This document shows, piece after piece, positions 1 through 11,070 of a DNA stretch of 64,000 nt. Where the stretch lies: positions 105,639,111 to 105,703,110 of the forward strand of contig NC_089584.1 in assembly GCF_019320115.1 (NCBI RefSeq). The letters are read 5' to 3'. The stretch is from Miscanthus floridulus. Taxonomy: Eukaryota > Streptophyta > Magnoliopsida > Poales > Poaceae. Below the pieces are notes generated by a model. It worked only from the letters and a program-made list of their open reading frames with translations. It ran no database searches and was not told where the DNA came from. Position 1 is the stretch's first letter. Each line of letters begins with the position of its first letter. The position numbers were made by a program, and so were the translations under genes.

Positions 1-790
1 GAGGCAGGACCAGGCACGATAGGCTCAGGAGACAGCTGCTACATTTGCTCAGTTCCAGACTCGGCAGGACAAGTTCCAGCACCAACAGCTTGTCATTCAG
101 CAGTAGACACAAGCTCTACAGCAGCAGCAGTAGGCTATGCACCAGCAGCAGATCCTCATGAAGTAGCAGCTTCTCAGATTCATGCATCATGTAGTGACAG
201 CGATTGGGCCCCACCGCCATAGACTTCGCCCTAGCTTGGTTAGCCTGCCACCACTTCGATGACTCCAGCATTACAGCCTAGTGGGCTTTAGAGTCAAGGT
301 CAGCCACCAGCACAGTATGCTTCACCGACAGAGCAGGTGTCCTAGTGGTTCACTTCGCTAGTGGTAGCTCCATAGTTCACACCACTCTAGATGGGCTTCA
401 CACTGGCACAGACATCGTCGCTGCTTGAGCTAGACACTTTAGTCTCTAGGAGTCTTAGAGCCTCCTTCAGTGAGTTGACAGGGCAGCCTACTCCTCCATA
501 CCTACATGTTCTAGGTCCTTCTATGGCTGCACCTATCACAGCGATGACAGAGACACTCCCCTCCTCTGTGGCATCATCCGAGCTAGCTGCTTCAGTTATA
601 CCAGCTCAGCCTATAGCAGCACCGGTTCCTGATCCGACCTAGACCGCTTCGGCATCACTATCAGCTATAGTGGGTCAGACAGCTCAGAGTTCAGGATCAG
701 ACGATGATGGCACCTAGTTCCACCTCGCTCCTCATACCTCAGTGCCCGACTCATCCGCTGCAGCCCCACCGACCGACCCTTAGGTTTTGG
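1..790 (+). pseudogene. C-terminal part of a retrotransposon ORF, Q/P/S-rich, decayed
   Basis: Reading frame 2 to about position 210 and frame 1 after it give a glutamine-rich stretch followed by a Ser/Pro/Ala/Thr-rich tail, ending in a DTKGGEGSS-like peptide and a TAG near 863. It lies directly upstream of a polypurine tract and LTR on the same strand, so it is the last coding part of that element. At least a dozen in-frame TAG triplets sit inside runs of CAG codons, which suggests CAG to TAG transitions in an inactive copy; one frame change is also needed near 210. No enzyme domain is visible. A downstream ORF of a copia/SIRE-like element is my best reading; a gag or envelope-like tail of another long-LTR family is possible. 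Confidence 0.5.
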
Positions 791-863
791 TGTTTGACAC
801 CAAAGGGGGAGAGGGTTCGAGTATGTTAGGCTTAGGGGGAGCTACTTATCTACGGGGAGCTTA

Positions 864-1240
864 GTTATTATATTAGCTTATCTACTTACATTTGGAGTTT
901 TATGTGTGAGATACATTATGCATTCATGTTTACTATATTTATGTGACAGTGATATCTACGTGATCGTAATATATGACATGTGTGCTCTCTACTTTGAATT
1001 CTTTATATATCATATCACTTGTGTTTTGCTCATTTGCCTTTGCTTCCGTGTTTTACTCCAATGCAAATGAGCTTCTCTCTTGTACTCATGCTTGTTTCAT
1101 ATCTTTTGAGTACATAATGTTGGTTTGGGTCATATAAGCATGTCTATCACTTTTGTTCTTATTGTCAAAAGCTTATATGAACCAAGCATGTTAAAAACCT
1201 CATCTCTTTCACATACTCGAGGTAGTATTGTCATCAATCA
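864..1240 (+). other. 3' noncoding region of the copia-like element
   Basis: AT-rich stretch between the last reading frame and the polypurine tract. I see no coding potential or further repeat here. The position matches the untranslated 3' segment found before the 3' LTR in long grass LTR elements. Confidence 0.5.
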
Positions 1241-1256
1241 CCAAAAAGGGGGAGAT
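1241..1256 (+). promoter_or_regulatory. polypurine tract (plus-strand primer site)
   Basis: The purine run caaaaagggggagat lies immediately before the TG that opens the LTR. It marks this LTR as the 3' LTR of a plus-strand element. The same motif appears reverse-complemented beside the LTRs ending at 44,027 and 56,427. Confidence 0.85.
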
Positions 1257-2860
1257 TGAAAGCATCTAGGCCCCTAGTTGGGTTTCAGTGATTAATGACA
1301 ATACGTGATTACTGTGACTAACGTGTGTTTTGCAGAAACAATTAAGTCAGGTCACAATAATGGAGATCGATTGGGCAATCAAGGTTGTCATGCCCCTACG
1401 ATGGAAATCGTTTCGGTTTTCAAAGGATGGACGATAAGGTTAAGGATGGACTAGTTCTAAGTATCGATTGGAGTTGGAGAGACACTTAGAGTAGTTTAGG
1501 ACTTTGTTTTTCCTTTGGCCGTACTATTAAGGGGGATATGAATGGGTAGCTTGACCTAGGTGAGTCTAGTGAGTTAGGTGTGGTGCACACTTGTTAAAAC
1601 TAGCACTAGGTAGCTCCACAACAGCCCTTTGATCCAATGGAGCAAACTTTATTCACAAATTTTTGAGAGTTGGAAGTGAATGGACGGTCAAATACTGACC
1701 GAACGCTGGCTCAGAGTCCGGTCAGTTCATTTGACCAAGGTGAAAGCATCTGGAAGTGACTGGACGCTATGAGGTCAAGTCACCAGATGTTGAGGGCCAG
1801 TGTCTGGTCGACTCCAATAAGGTCCCAGAGAGGGAGAATCCTGATCGGACGCGTCTGGTCAATGCTGCCCGGACGCTGATCAGGTTCCGGCTATAGACCG
1901 GATGGTTCTCAGCAAGTGATCAGACTCTAGAGGTCCAGCATCCGGTCAACATCAGTAAGGTTCCAGTGAGGGGAAAACATGACCGGACGTGTCCGGTCAG
2001 TGTTGATCGGACGCTGCCAATGTCTGGTCAACTCTTAACTACTGGAGTTTAGGATGTACTGACCGGTGCGTTCGGTCAACATGACCGGAGCGTTCGGTCA
2101 CCCCGTAGAGGCACATAACGGTTCGTTTTTTAGCTGGTGTTATAAATACAACCTCCGCTCATGTGTGGGGGGTACTTTTGCTCATTCCAATAGCTGAGAA
2201 ACACCTTAGAGAGTGCCAAGAAGAGCAAGGTCCTAGTGAGGTGATTGAGATTTGAGAATCCCAAAGAAAGCCCTCATTAGTGAAGATCAAGAGTAGCAAA
2301 GTGTGCATCCACCTTCTCATTAGGCTTGTCATGGTCAAGTGAGAGTTCGTGCTTGTTACACTTGGTGATCGCCATCATCTAGATGGCTTGGTGGTGATTG
2401 GGAGCTTGGTGATCACCCGCCGGAGCTTGTGGGTGACCCAACTCAAGTTATGAGCGGTTGTGGGTGATTCACCATGATGGAGTGTCGAAGAATCAACCCA
2501 TAGAGAGCACTTGATCCTTGCATGGATCAAGGGGGAGCTACACCCTTGCGTGGGTGCTCCAATGAGGACTAGTGGGGAGTGGCGACTCTCCGATACCTCG
2601 GCAAAACATTACCGCGTTCCTCCTTCTCTACTTACTTTGAGCATTTTCTTTGAGCAATTCAATTCAAGTCTTTACATTCTTAGAATTGCCATGCTAGAGT
2701 AGTTTTAGAACTTAGGTTGCAAGTCTTTTGTGCGGTAGAACAATTAGAAACACTTTCTAGGCACAAGGGGTTAATTGGGCTAACCATGGGATTTATTTGT
2801 TGCAAAGAATTTTAGAATTAGCCCAATTCACCTCCCCTCTTGGGCATCTTGATCCTTTCA
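1257..2860 (+). mobile_element. 3' LTR of a plus-strand copia-like element (1.6 kb)
   Basis: The segment begins TGAAAGCATCTAGG right after a polypurine tract and ends TTGATCCTTTCA, giving the TG...CA ends of an LTR. Beyond it the sequence changes abruptly to a gypsy antisense-ORF relic. A TATA-like motif is present at 2,141. Between about 1,680 and 2,100 it carries a dense cluster of CpG-rich short inverted motifs (GACCGGACG / CGTCCGGTC) that also occur in the other copia-type LTRs of this window. The element's 5' part lies outside the window, so the target duplication cannot be tested. Copia/SIRE-like assignment is an inference from the end sequences and the neighbouring relatives. Confidence 0.8.
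2141..2150 (+). promoter_or_regulatory. TATA box of the LTR promoter
   Basis: The motif tataaataca lies in the LTR, preceded by the CpG-rich repeat cluster and followed by a C-rich stretch. It is in the right orientation to drive the plus-strand element. Confidence 0.55.
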
Positions 2861-3131
2861 AGGGGCGCCATTTTGGTGTCTCACTTGTATGACATCCCAA
2901 ACTATGTCAGAGAGGTCACTCTTCATGGTGTTCATCATGGTGCTGCCATTGCGTTGGCTGCTGCACAAGCCCACTCTAGCCACAATCTTCGGCTTCTTCC
3001 CCATGGTTTTCCAGCCACCGAATGCCCTAGAGATCATGAGTGCCTAGTCGATGACTTCTTTAACGTTGCCAACTCTATAGCTTTCAATACCAAGGCTAAT
3101 GATATAGTAAGCAAAGTGTTTTCTGGCCTGT
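2861..3131 (+). pseudogene. antisense ORF 3' fragment, copy 1 (Tat-like element)
   Basis: An open stretch on the strand opposite to gag-pol reads ...DIPNYVREVTLHGVHHGAA and ends at a TAG after VSKVFSGL. It aligns by eye with the last exon of the fuller copy at 5,037-5,354 (DIPTHV, EIALHDVHHGASVALT, NKVFD). The N-terminal part is absent because the neighbouring LTR begins at its left edge. No enzymatic domain is visible; the function of such antisense genes is not established. Confidence 0.6.
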
Positions 3132-3364
3132 AGCTTGTAATAGGTGATATCAGCAAACAATTTTTTTGTCTTGAGTGATTTTTTCTTTTGCTTCATACTT
3201 CATACTATATGCATCACTTTGTTCGTGTTTGCTTTGCTCCTATAGGTGATACACGTCGTACCGGCTTTTACCCTTTTGGGTTTATTTTTTGCACTAGAGG
3301 CGATACCTTTTCAATATCGACTATTAGAGCTGGCGACCGAACAAATCGGTTATTAAGTATTGAT
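3132..3364 (+). other. intergenic spacer between convergent antisense ORF and pol tail
   Basis: Noncoding spacer with GGCGATACC and TATTAGAGC motifs. It is clearly related to 5,355-5,587, which has the same position between the other antisense-ORF end and the other pol tail. This supports duplication of the element's 3' region. Confidence 0.6.
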
Positions 3365-3812
3365 TCAAACGCTAGGGTAATATTTCTTTAAATATTTCCC
3401 ATTGATCACTTGGCCAAATTCTTGCCTTCCTCTTAGTGTTTCCAAAATATAAGCATTACCAGGCGCACAACGTTTGATCCGATAAGGTCCTTCCCAATTA
3501 GGTGACCATTTACCGAATTTACTGTCCTTCGACCCGATCATCAATTTTACTTTCCAAACCAAGTCTCCTTCAGAAAATTGCTTAATCTTGACCTTTTTAT
3601 TGTAATATTTTGCAATCCTTGGTTTATTGGTTTTGATATTTTCAAGAGCGTGTAGCCGAAGGCAACTCAAGTCCTCTAAGTCATCTATCATAAGATTCTT
3701 GTAGACTTTGGCTGACAAATCATTTTGATGTAACATGCCTCGATCTAATCTGAACTTCCCAAGGAAGAACTGCATTATGGCCATACACAAGTTCATAAGG
3801 CAATCATATTGG
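3365..3812 (-). pseudogene. integrase C-terminal region of a Ty3/gypsy polyprotein
   Basis: The minus strand reads PYELVYGHNAVLPW, then after a frameshift continues through ARHYNKKV-like, GDLVWK, GKWSPNWEGPY and GKYLKKYYPSV before a stop at 3,365. This order is characteristic of the end of plant gypsy integrases (C-terminal chromatin/DNA-binding part of the enzyme that inserts the cDNA). The catalytic core and zinc-binding N-terminus are missing. Sequence right of about 3,815 is unrelated, so the fragment is truncated there. The frameshift and truncation make it nonfunctional. Confidence 0.85.
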
Positions 3813-3869
3813 TTCTTTTGCTCTTGGCCATCAAGGGTAATCCATCCTTAGCCCTCTCTAGAGTCTTAT

Positions 3870-4090
3870 TGCCATTGATCGTCATGAGTCCATCCTGGCT
3901 CAAATACCTGATGCCATTCAACAAAAGAAACATGAACTGCTGGCCAAAGTTAGAGAAGGTAGAGCCATCTGAAGTAGCCTCAAGAGCATTCCCGGATCAA
4001 CCAAAGAAGACAAACAACAGATCGTAGAAGCTGATGCTATTTGGCTAGAAGTGTTGAAAGCGATCCAAGATATTCTAGACTTGCAATTCG
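3870..4090 (+). pseudogene. charged helical peptide relic, unrecognised
   Basis: One plus-strand frame gives HESILAQIPDAIQQKK, then LLAKVREGRA, a stop, and SIPGSTKEDKQQIVEADAI followed by WLEVLKAIQDI. The charged, heptad-like composition suggests a coiled coil. It lies on the same strand as the antisense ORFs and between them, so it may be the end of another antisense reading frame. I do not recognise a family. Confidence 0.35.
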
Positions 4091-4516
4091 TATATCAACA
4101 TATGTCTTGTATAGAATCAATGACAACTATGCTTTCTGTTGTCTCATTGTGTTTTCCTTTCTTCTGGCTAAAGAGCCAATTTTGAAAATAGCTTATTCTA
4201 GACTCCCGGTCTTAATCCTATTTAGGTCTGAAAATACGACCTTTATTAAGAGACCCCTTCGATCTTCTATCCTTAGTCATCTGGCGCCATATTCTATTTA
4301 GTATTAGCGAGGTGACGCTTCGCCTCCTATTAATTGCGGTTGCCTTTCACATGATCCGAGGCATCCACCCCTTCATTCCGTGGCTTCAAATATTAGCCGA
4401 GGGCTCCAGCCTTGAACACACCTGCATTCGCAATCATTCCTATTCCTTTGCTTTCCTCTGCCCTCATAGAACTCTATAGCAGCCTTTCTCTCTTCCTATA
4501 GATTCAATCATCCTTC
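4091..4516 (+). other. noncoding leader-like stretch before antisense ORF copy 2
   Basis: AT-rich on the left, becoming pyrimidine-rich close to the ATG at 4,517, which is what a 5' untranslated leader of the antisense gene would look like. No LTR ends and no coding potential are visible. Confidence 0.35.
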
Positions 4517-5354
4517 ATGGTCGGTGAGGACAACCGAGGCAAGCATGCGATGGAGGAGATTCTGGAGGAGAACATGTCGACGAACCAACGTCTCCGACAC
4601 ATGAGGTGAGATTGATATTTCCTATTTATGATGATGAACTGTTCTGACTCGCCTATAGGTTTGTTGTGAATGACAGTCTTCGTCCTCTCCCCAGGGCCAG
4701 CAACCCCTCTGACGCTACATCTTCTGCGTCGGCTTCATCATCAGATTCTTCCAACTCGTACAATGACGACGATGCCCAACGCTTTTTCTGAGAATGGAGG
4801 GCGGCCGAGGACCGCTATTCCGAGGTGATTCGGAAGAACGACCAGCTTGAGATCTATTTAGGGGTTTTCCAAGCAGCCTTTAATGCTGCTGAGGAGGAGA
4901 CTAGGGCCGCTCGAGCACGGCTGGCTGAGTCTGACACCACGGTGGTAGGTAAGACGAGTTTTAAGAATGCTTCTATTCTGATTTCTACCATCTTTATCTT
5001 GATAGTTTTCTGTGATCGCCGGTCCTGACGGTGCAGTTGGAGTCTCTCCAACTGGCGGTGAATGTGGCCATAGATGCCATCAACGCTCAGGATTCCCTCA
5101 TCAATGCTCACCTCCAAGACATCCCGACCCATGTTTAGGAGATTGCCCTCCACGATGTTCATCATGGCGCATCGGTGGCACTAACCACGTCGCAAGTCTA
5201 GACCGGGTATGACCTTCATGCCATGGAGGCTAGCTTCTAGATGGGCAACGACCCTGAGGAACATGAGGACCTACTTGAAGAATTTGTCATTGCCATAGAG
5301 GTTGTTGTGGACATTACATCCGCTCAGGATGTAGTGAACAAGGTCTTCGATTAG
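4517..5354 (+). pseudogene. spliced antisense ORF of the Tat-like element (three exons)
   Basis: Exon 1 (4,517-4,605) starts MVGEDNRGKHAMEE and ends at a GTGAG donor. Exon 2 (4,695-4,944) follows a pyrimidine tract and CCAG acceptor, is Ser-rich then helical (ATSSASASSSDSSN, QAAFNAAEEETRAARARL), and ends at a GTAGGT donor. Exon 3 (5,037-5,354) follows GTGCAG and reads LESLQLAVNVAIDAINAQD to a TAG. Joined this way the phase is kept. A TGA in exon 2 and TAGs in exon 3 break it; the TAGs look like former CAG codons. It is convergent with the pol tail at 5,588. This layout matches antisense genes of Tat elements; the product is likely a coiled-coil protein of unknown role. Confidence 0.6.
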
Positions 5355-5587
5355 TTTGCACTTAGAGTAAATCGATGAACAAAGACTCCTATTCTTTTAT
5401 GAATGTGTCTCAGTGCAATGCCCTTGTGTATGACTGTTTTTATTTTTATTTCTTGTTCTGGAGGCAATACGTATCATATCGGCTTTTTTATGTCTTTGAA
5501 GATTTTCATTTTTTGAACTAGAGGCGATACCTTTCTTGTGCCGGCTATTAGAGCCGATGACTAAACTAATTGGCTATCAAGTGTTGA
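5355..5587 (+). other. intergenic spacer, second copy
   Basis: Shares GAGGCGATACC and TATTAGAGCCG-type motifs with 3,132-3,364 in the same gene context. The spacer holds no reading frame. Confidence 0.55.
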
Positions 5588-5860
5588 TCAAATGCTAGGA
5601 TAACATTCCTCTAAATATTTTTCGTCTATCACCATTGATAGGTTGCACCTGAACTCTTCAAACCAAAGGTTAAACGATCGATCGATTCAGAGCAAGCACC
5701 TCATCAAGTGCAACAAAACTTTGTTAAAAAAATCTATCAATTCTTACTCGCACTTAGGATTCCATTTAGCATTCACATACGTCGGCCTAAACCCATCTCT
5801 AGGACCAGTGCTTATTTTTTCCTTAATCCAATGGTTAACGTGAAGCCGTGACTATTTACT
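5588..5860 (-). pseudogene. end of the pol reading frame, second copy, heavily decayed
   Basis: The minus strand ends VIDEKYLEECYPSI-stop, which corresponds to VINGKYLKKYYPSV at the other pol end. Upstream of this only scattered in-frame pieces survive, and the frame meets the protease-side sequence at about 5,860. The reverse transcriptase, RNase H and integrase core have therefore been lost by internal deletion or replaced by decayed sequence. Confidence 0.5.
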
Positions 5861-6806
5861 AAAACAAACTTTCAAAGCCGATTGCTTGCATCAGCTGTTG
5901 GCTTTCATTGCTGATTTTAATGAAGCCACCTTCCCATAACTTGCTAGAAAAGCATTTAAAATCTCCTAGTTCCCAAAAGACTAGATCAGCTATTGTGATG
6001 CTCACAGATTCATCAGCGCGAACCAACTCGACATCATCTCCATGCCATTGAATCAAACACTGATGCATGGTCGTTGGTACACAATAGTTTGCATGAATCC
6101 AATCACGACCAAGGAGCAAACTGTACGATCATTTCCCATCGATGACAAAGAATGTGGTGAGTAGAGTTTTACTCCCGATTATGAATTCGACATTTATTGC
6201 CTCCCGGGTCTTGGACGTATTACCTCTAAAATTCTTAAGCATCATATCAGTGTCCATCAAATATGTTGGTCCCTTGCCAAGTTTACAAAAAGTGGTATAA
6301 GACATGAGATTGATAGAAGCGCCTCCGTCCACCAACATCTTATTCATCGGCTTCCCATCAACCAAACCTTCCACATATAACGCTTTTAAGTGTCGATGCT
6401 TGACTGGTTTATCAAATATTGCTTGCTGTATAACCATCAACTTGGCAACTATTTCCTCATACTCCAATTCATTGAAATCCAAATAAACTTCTTGATCTAC
6501 CAGAGCTCTGAATTCTGATGGCAATAGAAAAGCCATTTGAATATTAGCCGATGGTTGATTTCTATCGGCTGTTTGCTTAGTACGCCATACTTGAGGTTTA
6601 CTGAATGTCTGAGCCTGTTCCAACTCTCTATTCCTTAGGCGTTGCACCCTTCTCTTCTGGCTTCTTGACAAACCTCCTGGGCACCATTGGCCTTCTTGCC
6701 AGACATATTCTCTCTTGTTTCCTTCTTCATAATCAACCCAATCTTGATCGACAACTCTTTTTCCTAGCCGATTATGAATACTTCCATTTTTTAAGTGTCG
6801 ATCCAT
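5859..6806 (-). pseudogene. Ty3/gypsy aspartic protease region
   Basis: The minus strand carries VEGLVDGKPMNKMLVDGGA followed by SINLMSY, the D-G-G-A form of the retropepsin active site (usually D-[ST]-G-A). It then runs through NVEFIIGSKTLLTTFFV and, after a TGA, LLGRDWIHAN, which follows the protease in many grass gypsy polyproteins. The role of the intact enzyme is cleavage of gag-pol. Upstream are basic, Q/R-rich linker residues. A stop between VIDGK and LLLGRDW and a later one make it inactive. The active-site serine/threonine position reads glycine here, another sign of decay or a lineage variant. Confidence 0.8.
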
Positions 6807-7061
6807 GTTATTATTGTGATATGCATCTTGAGCATGGATAGACCAGTGGTTGGCTTGAGATTGCCTAAACTCCCAATATTAAGCGCTACATTCTGGATAA
6901 TTACTCCTGCTAAGCAACTTCAAACCTTTGTTCCAGTAATGTCTGAAGAAAGGACAATTCTAATGCAATCCAGCTTGCTTTCTTTCATACCTCTCTTTCT
7001 CATGTTAACGTTGGTATTCTTGGTTTTCTAACCAACACTGATAATCCTTTTCCTTTTGCCG

Positions 7062-8491
7062 CTACCACTTATTCAACAGAATCCATGATGTAACTCGTGG
7101 CTTTGTCGCCCCATCTTTTGACGTTTCCCCCTGCTCATATCGGCTCTTTTGCTTATCGCGACGTCTTCTAATTTCCCTATATTCGTTGGCTGATATTTGC
7201 CTCTCAGGATCAACTATTCTAGCTTCTCTTGATTTGGTTGATGTTAGGACCTTAGTCTTTCCTTTGAGTAGCCTAGCATCAACCATGTTTCGATCTCCTA
7301 GGAAAAGATTATCATCAACTTTCATTTTCCAAGGCGTATCAAATTTGAGCCTTCCCTGCTGAATAGTCCTCTGTATATGCTGCCGGAAAATTCTGTATTC
7401 ATTAGTGGAATGAGAAGTAGCATTATGGAACTTGTAGAACCTCTTATTCTTCAACTGATCAGGGGGCAACATAACATGATTATCGGGCAACTTGATCCGC
7501 CCCTTCTCAAGCAAGAAATCGAAGAGCTTGTCTAATTTTGTGACATCAAAGTCATAGCTCTCCTCGACTCCTCTTCCCTAAGGATTTGACACCATTACTA
7601 TCTTTTTGCCCCAATTCAATTCAGTCGTAGCAACCTCTTCCTCTTCATCTTCATAGCCGTCATTGACCGAGTATAGATTATATGCTTCGGCCATTGTGGT
7701 ACTCTTTTAGAATCGTATATCTCTGCATATACTCTGGAATTGGCTATTGAGCGCTGCCACTCGTTGAGCCAATTGACCTAAGTTGTCAAATTCCTGCCCC
7801 AGCAGCTTTTCTTTCCACATTGGCAGCATTCCTTGAATGGCTAAAGCAGCTAGCTGATCATCAGCCAAGTTTAATGAGAAGCATAAATTTCTAGTCTCTC
7901 AGAACCTCTGAAGGAATTCAGTGCCTGATTCATTAGTCTTCTGCCTTATGGTTGTCAGATCGGTAATCTTCTTTTCTCTAGTCCCAGTATAAAAATATGA
8001 ATGAAATTTCTTTTCTAGATCAGCCCAATTAGCAATGGAGTTGACCGATAGTGATGAAAACCAAGTGAAGGTTAGCCCTGATAGGGACAAGAAGAAGAAA
8101 CAAACTTGATGGGCCTCCTCAACTGATGCCTTGCTCAATTGTGTAAGATACCGACTGACATGTTCTATTGTGTTTGTACTGTCTTGGCCAGTGAACTTAG
8201 CAAACTCTAGAAGTCTATAATTTGTAGGAAGAGCGACCAAATCATACCATTCTAGATATAGGCATTTGTACAAAAAAGGTCAGCCCTTTTGGCTTTAGAC
8301 CAAACTAGTTCTTCATCATCTCGGTCACCTTTAGCAGTAATTCATCAGCATGTGAATTTGGATTTCTCTGCACTTACTGACCCATCTGTGGATTAAAATC
8401 CCATGTGCCTTGATACCCTAGATTTGGAATCATGTGAAGGGGATTGTAATCTATGCCATAATGATATCCCTATGGAATCTCTATCTACTGG
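7062..8491 (-). pseudogene. gag, capsid and nucleocapsid parts (C-terminal portion)
   Basis: On the minus strand the capsid-like domain reads EFAKFTGQDSTNTIEHVSRY, ...FFLSLSGLTFTWFSSL, ...FHSYFYTG and LTTIRQKTNESGTEFLQRF, the usual order in plant gypsy gag (Retrotrans_gag type). It is followed by acidic sequence and RFYKFHNATSHSTNE, a degenerate nucleocapsid-like motif lacking the normal cysteines. Stops between pieces (for example near 7,570 and 7,700) break the frame. The frame is interrupted on its N-terminal side by the solo LTR that ends at 10,338; the matching N-terminal part resumes at 10,339. Confidence 0.8.
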
Positions 8492-10338
8492 TGAAAGGTC
8501 CTAATGGCTAGAGGGGGGTGAATAGCCTAATAAAAAATTCTACAACAACACTTAACAAAATGGTTAGACAATTATGAGGCAAAGCAAGTGTTGCGCTAGC
8601 CTACTCAAAATGCAAGCCACCTATCACAATTCTAGTTTAGATAGTATCTATTCACACAATAGCTATGATACTACTCTATGTTAGTGTGCTCTCAAAGGCT
8701 AACTAAAGAGCCACACCAACCAAGCAAGCAAGCTCTCACAACTAGCTACACTAAAGAGCTTGACAACTAGTTTGCGGTAATGTAAAGAGAGTGATCAAGA
8801 AGGTTATACCGCCATGTAGATGAATGAACCAATCAATCACAAGGATGAATAACAATGAAGACCAATCATCTTGGAATCAATGATGAACACAATGATTTTT
8901 TTTACCAAGGTTCACTTGCTTGCCAGCAAGTTAGTCCTCGTTGTGGCGATTCACTCACTTAGAGGTTCACGCGCTAATTGGCTTCACACGGCAAACCCTC
9001 AATAGGGTGCCGCACAACCAACACAAGATGAGGATCACACAAGCCATGAGCAATCCACTAGAGTACCTTTTGGCTCTCTGCCGAGGAAAGGTCAAGAACC
9101 CCTCACAATCACCATGATCGGAGCTAGAGTCAATCACCACCCTCCACTCAACGATCCTCGCTGCTCCAAGCCATATAGGTGGTGGCAACCACCAAGAGTA
9201 ACAAGTGAATCCTATAGCGAAACATGAACACCAAGTGCCTCTGGATGCAATCACTCAAGCAATGCACTTGGATTCTCTCCCAATCTCACAAAGATGATGA
9301 ATCAATGATAGAGATGAGTGGGAGGGCTTTGGCTAAGCTCACAAGGTTGCTATGTCAATGAAAATGGCCAAAGGTGTGAGCTTCAACCGGCCATAGGGCT
9401 TAAATAGAAGCCCCCATAAAATAGAGCCGTTGTACCCTTTCACTAGGCACAACGCAGGGTGACTGGACGCTCTGGTCCGATCGACCAGATGCTGGCCCTC
9501 AGCGTCTGGTCATGTGATACACACCACGTGTCCCCTACTTCAAATACTGTTCATTAGATTTCAATGGACATCTATTGATCGAACACAGCGCACGAACTGA
9601 CCGGACGCTCAGCCTCCAGCGTCCAGTCATTTCTAGTAAGGTTCTAGAAACAATTTTCTTCAACCGGACATGTCCGGTCATGCTTGACTGGACTCTGACA
9701 GTGTCCGGTCACTCAGTGACTTCCTTTTGCGCTGTCCGACAATAGGACCAGACACACCCAATGTTCAGTCATTTGATTGACGCCAGTATCTCTGCTGTTA
9801 CAACTGACCGGACGTGCTGGTTCCTCTGGGACTAGTGTCCGATCACCTTGTGACCAGCGAGACTAACTTCTTTTCACCTCTAACTTCTTCACCCTTACTC
9901 AAATGTGCCAACCACCAAGTGTATCACCTTATGCACATGTGTTAGCATATTTTCACAAACATTTTCAAGGGTGTTAGCATTTCACTAGATCCTAAATGCA
10001 TATGCAATGAGTTAGAGCATCTAGTGGCACTTTGATAACCGCATTTCAATACGAGTTTCGCCCCTCTTAATAGTATGGCTATTAAACCTAAATGTGATCA
10101 CACTCTCTTAAGTGTCTTGATCACCAAAACAAAATAGCTCCTATGGTTTATACCTTTGCCTTGAGCTTTTTATTTTTCTCTTTCTTCTTTCCAAGTCCAA
10201 GCACTTGATCATCATCATCATGCTATGATCTTCATTTGCTTCACCACTTGGAGTGTGCTACCTATCTCATGATCACTTGATAAACTAGGTTAGCACTTAG
10301 GGTTTCATCAATTTACCAAAACCAAACTAGAGCTTTCA
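8492..10338 (-). mobile_element. solo copia-type LTR nested in gypsy gag (1.85 kb)
   Basis: In plus coordinates it opens TGAAAGGTCCTAATGG and closes AACTAGAGCTTTCA, so it has TG...CA ends. It is the full-length relative of the LTR at 54,777-56,427, which adjoins a minus-strand polypurine tract; this one is therefore also minus-oriented. Gag sequence resumes on both sides, so this is a solo LTR left by LTR-LTR recombination. The flanks (actgg / gctag) do not form a clean 5-bp repeat, so the target duplication has decayed or the ends are off by a few bases. CpG-rich GACCGGACG/CGTCCGGTC motifs cluster at about 9,455-9,850. Confidence 0.85.
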
Positions 10339-11002
10339 GCTAGGTCCTTTGCTGGTTTGCTGCTTGAAGTCTCTGATTGTAGACATGAGGATCTATATCT
10401 CTATGGATCATTTGAATTGATGGTGCTATTTTTTGAGTCGGCAATGGTATGTGGCCTGATGTGCCAAAATTAATCACCTGGTTCTGACCTTGCCCCATCG
10501 GCTATTGCACATGCAGTACTGACGGTCTAGGATTATACTGTATCTGATTTGTAGTAGTTCCTTGAGCTTGTTCAGATGAACCATGAACTGCCTGGACATT
10601 ATCATTACCAGCTGGTGTTGCTTCTTGATGGTAGGTACCGACTTGATTAGTCCATTGGGTCGATGGATGTGGAATGTTGTAATAAGCCAGCCCAACTTGA
10701 TCAACTGGAAACCCATGAATCGCCTCTTTCATGGCATTGTGGAATATGTCCAAGAAAGCTTCATTATGGCTTGATATGGCATCACGAATAGATTTGTCTA
10801 CAATTTCCGTAAAGAAACACATGTCTTCAGCTTCAACTATATCTGTCTGCCCATGTAATAGAACTCTTGGTAGTGGATATTTCTGAAAAATTGTGTTGTC
10901 ACGTGTTTTAGTGTAGGACAACAAATATTTGTTATGAAATTCTTCTATAGCTTTGCCGATGACATCTTTATCTCCATCAGGTAGATCTTCATAGTGTACC
11001 AT
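10339..11002 (-). pseudogene. gag N-terminal portion of the Tat-like element
   Basis: The minus strand opens MVHYEDLPDGDKDVIGKAIE at 11,002 and continues AVHGSSEQAQGTTTNQIQY with Q- and P-rich linker sequence up to the nested LTR. I choose this ATG because the open frame upstream of it reads through the primer-binding region and into the LTR. Together with 7,062-8,491 it would make a gag of ordinary gypsy size. The exact join across the LTR is not resolved. Confidence 0.65.
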
Positions 11003-11044
11003 AAGAATGTCGTTGTTGTTGTGAACTGCGATGACGATTGTGGG

Positions 11045-11070
11045 GTCCCACCTTGCGTGCCAGAAATGTG
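11045..11070 (-). promoter_or_regulatory. primer-binding region of the Tat-like element
   Basis: Next to the inner end of the LTR the minus strand reads TTCTGGCACGCAAGGTGGGA. A TTGGCACGCC-GGTGGGAC-like sequence is usual just after the 5' LTR of grass Tat elements. I cannot assign the primer tRNA from sequence alone. Confidence 0.5.

Noticed and set aside
3800..4516. Left LTR of the first Tat-like element
   Set aside because: It would be expected here, but no TGTTTACACC...CTGACA ends or similarity to 11,071-12,863 is visible.
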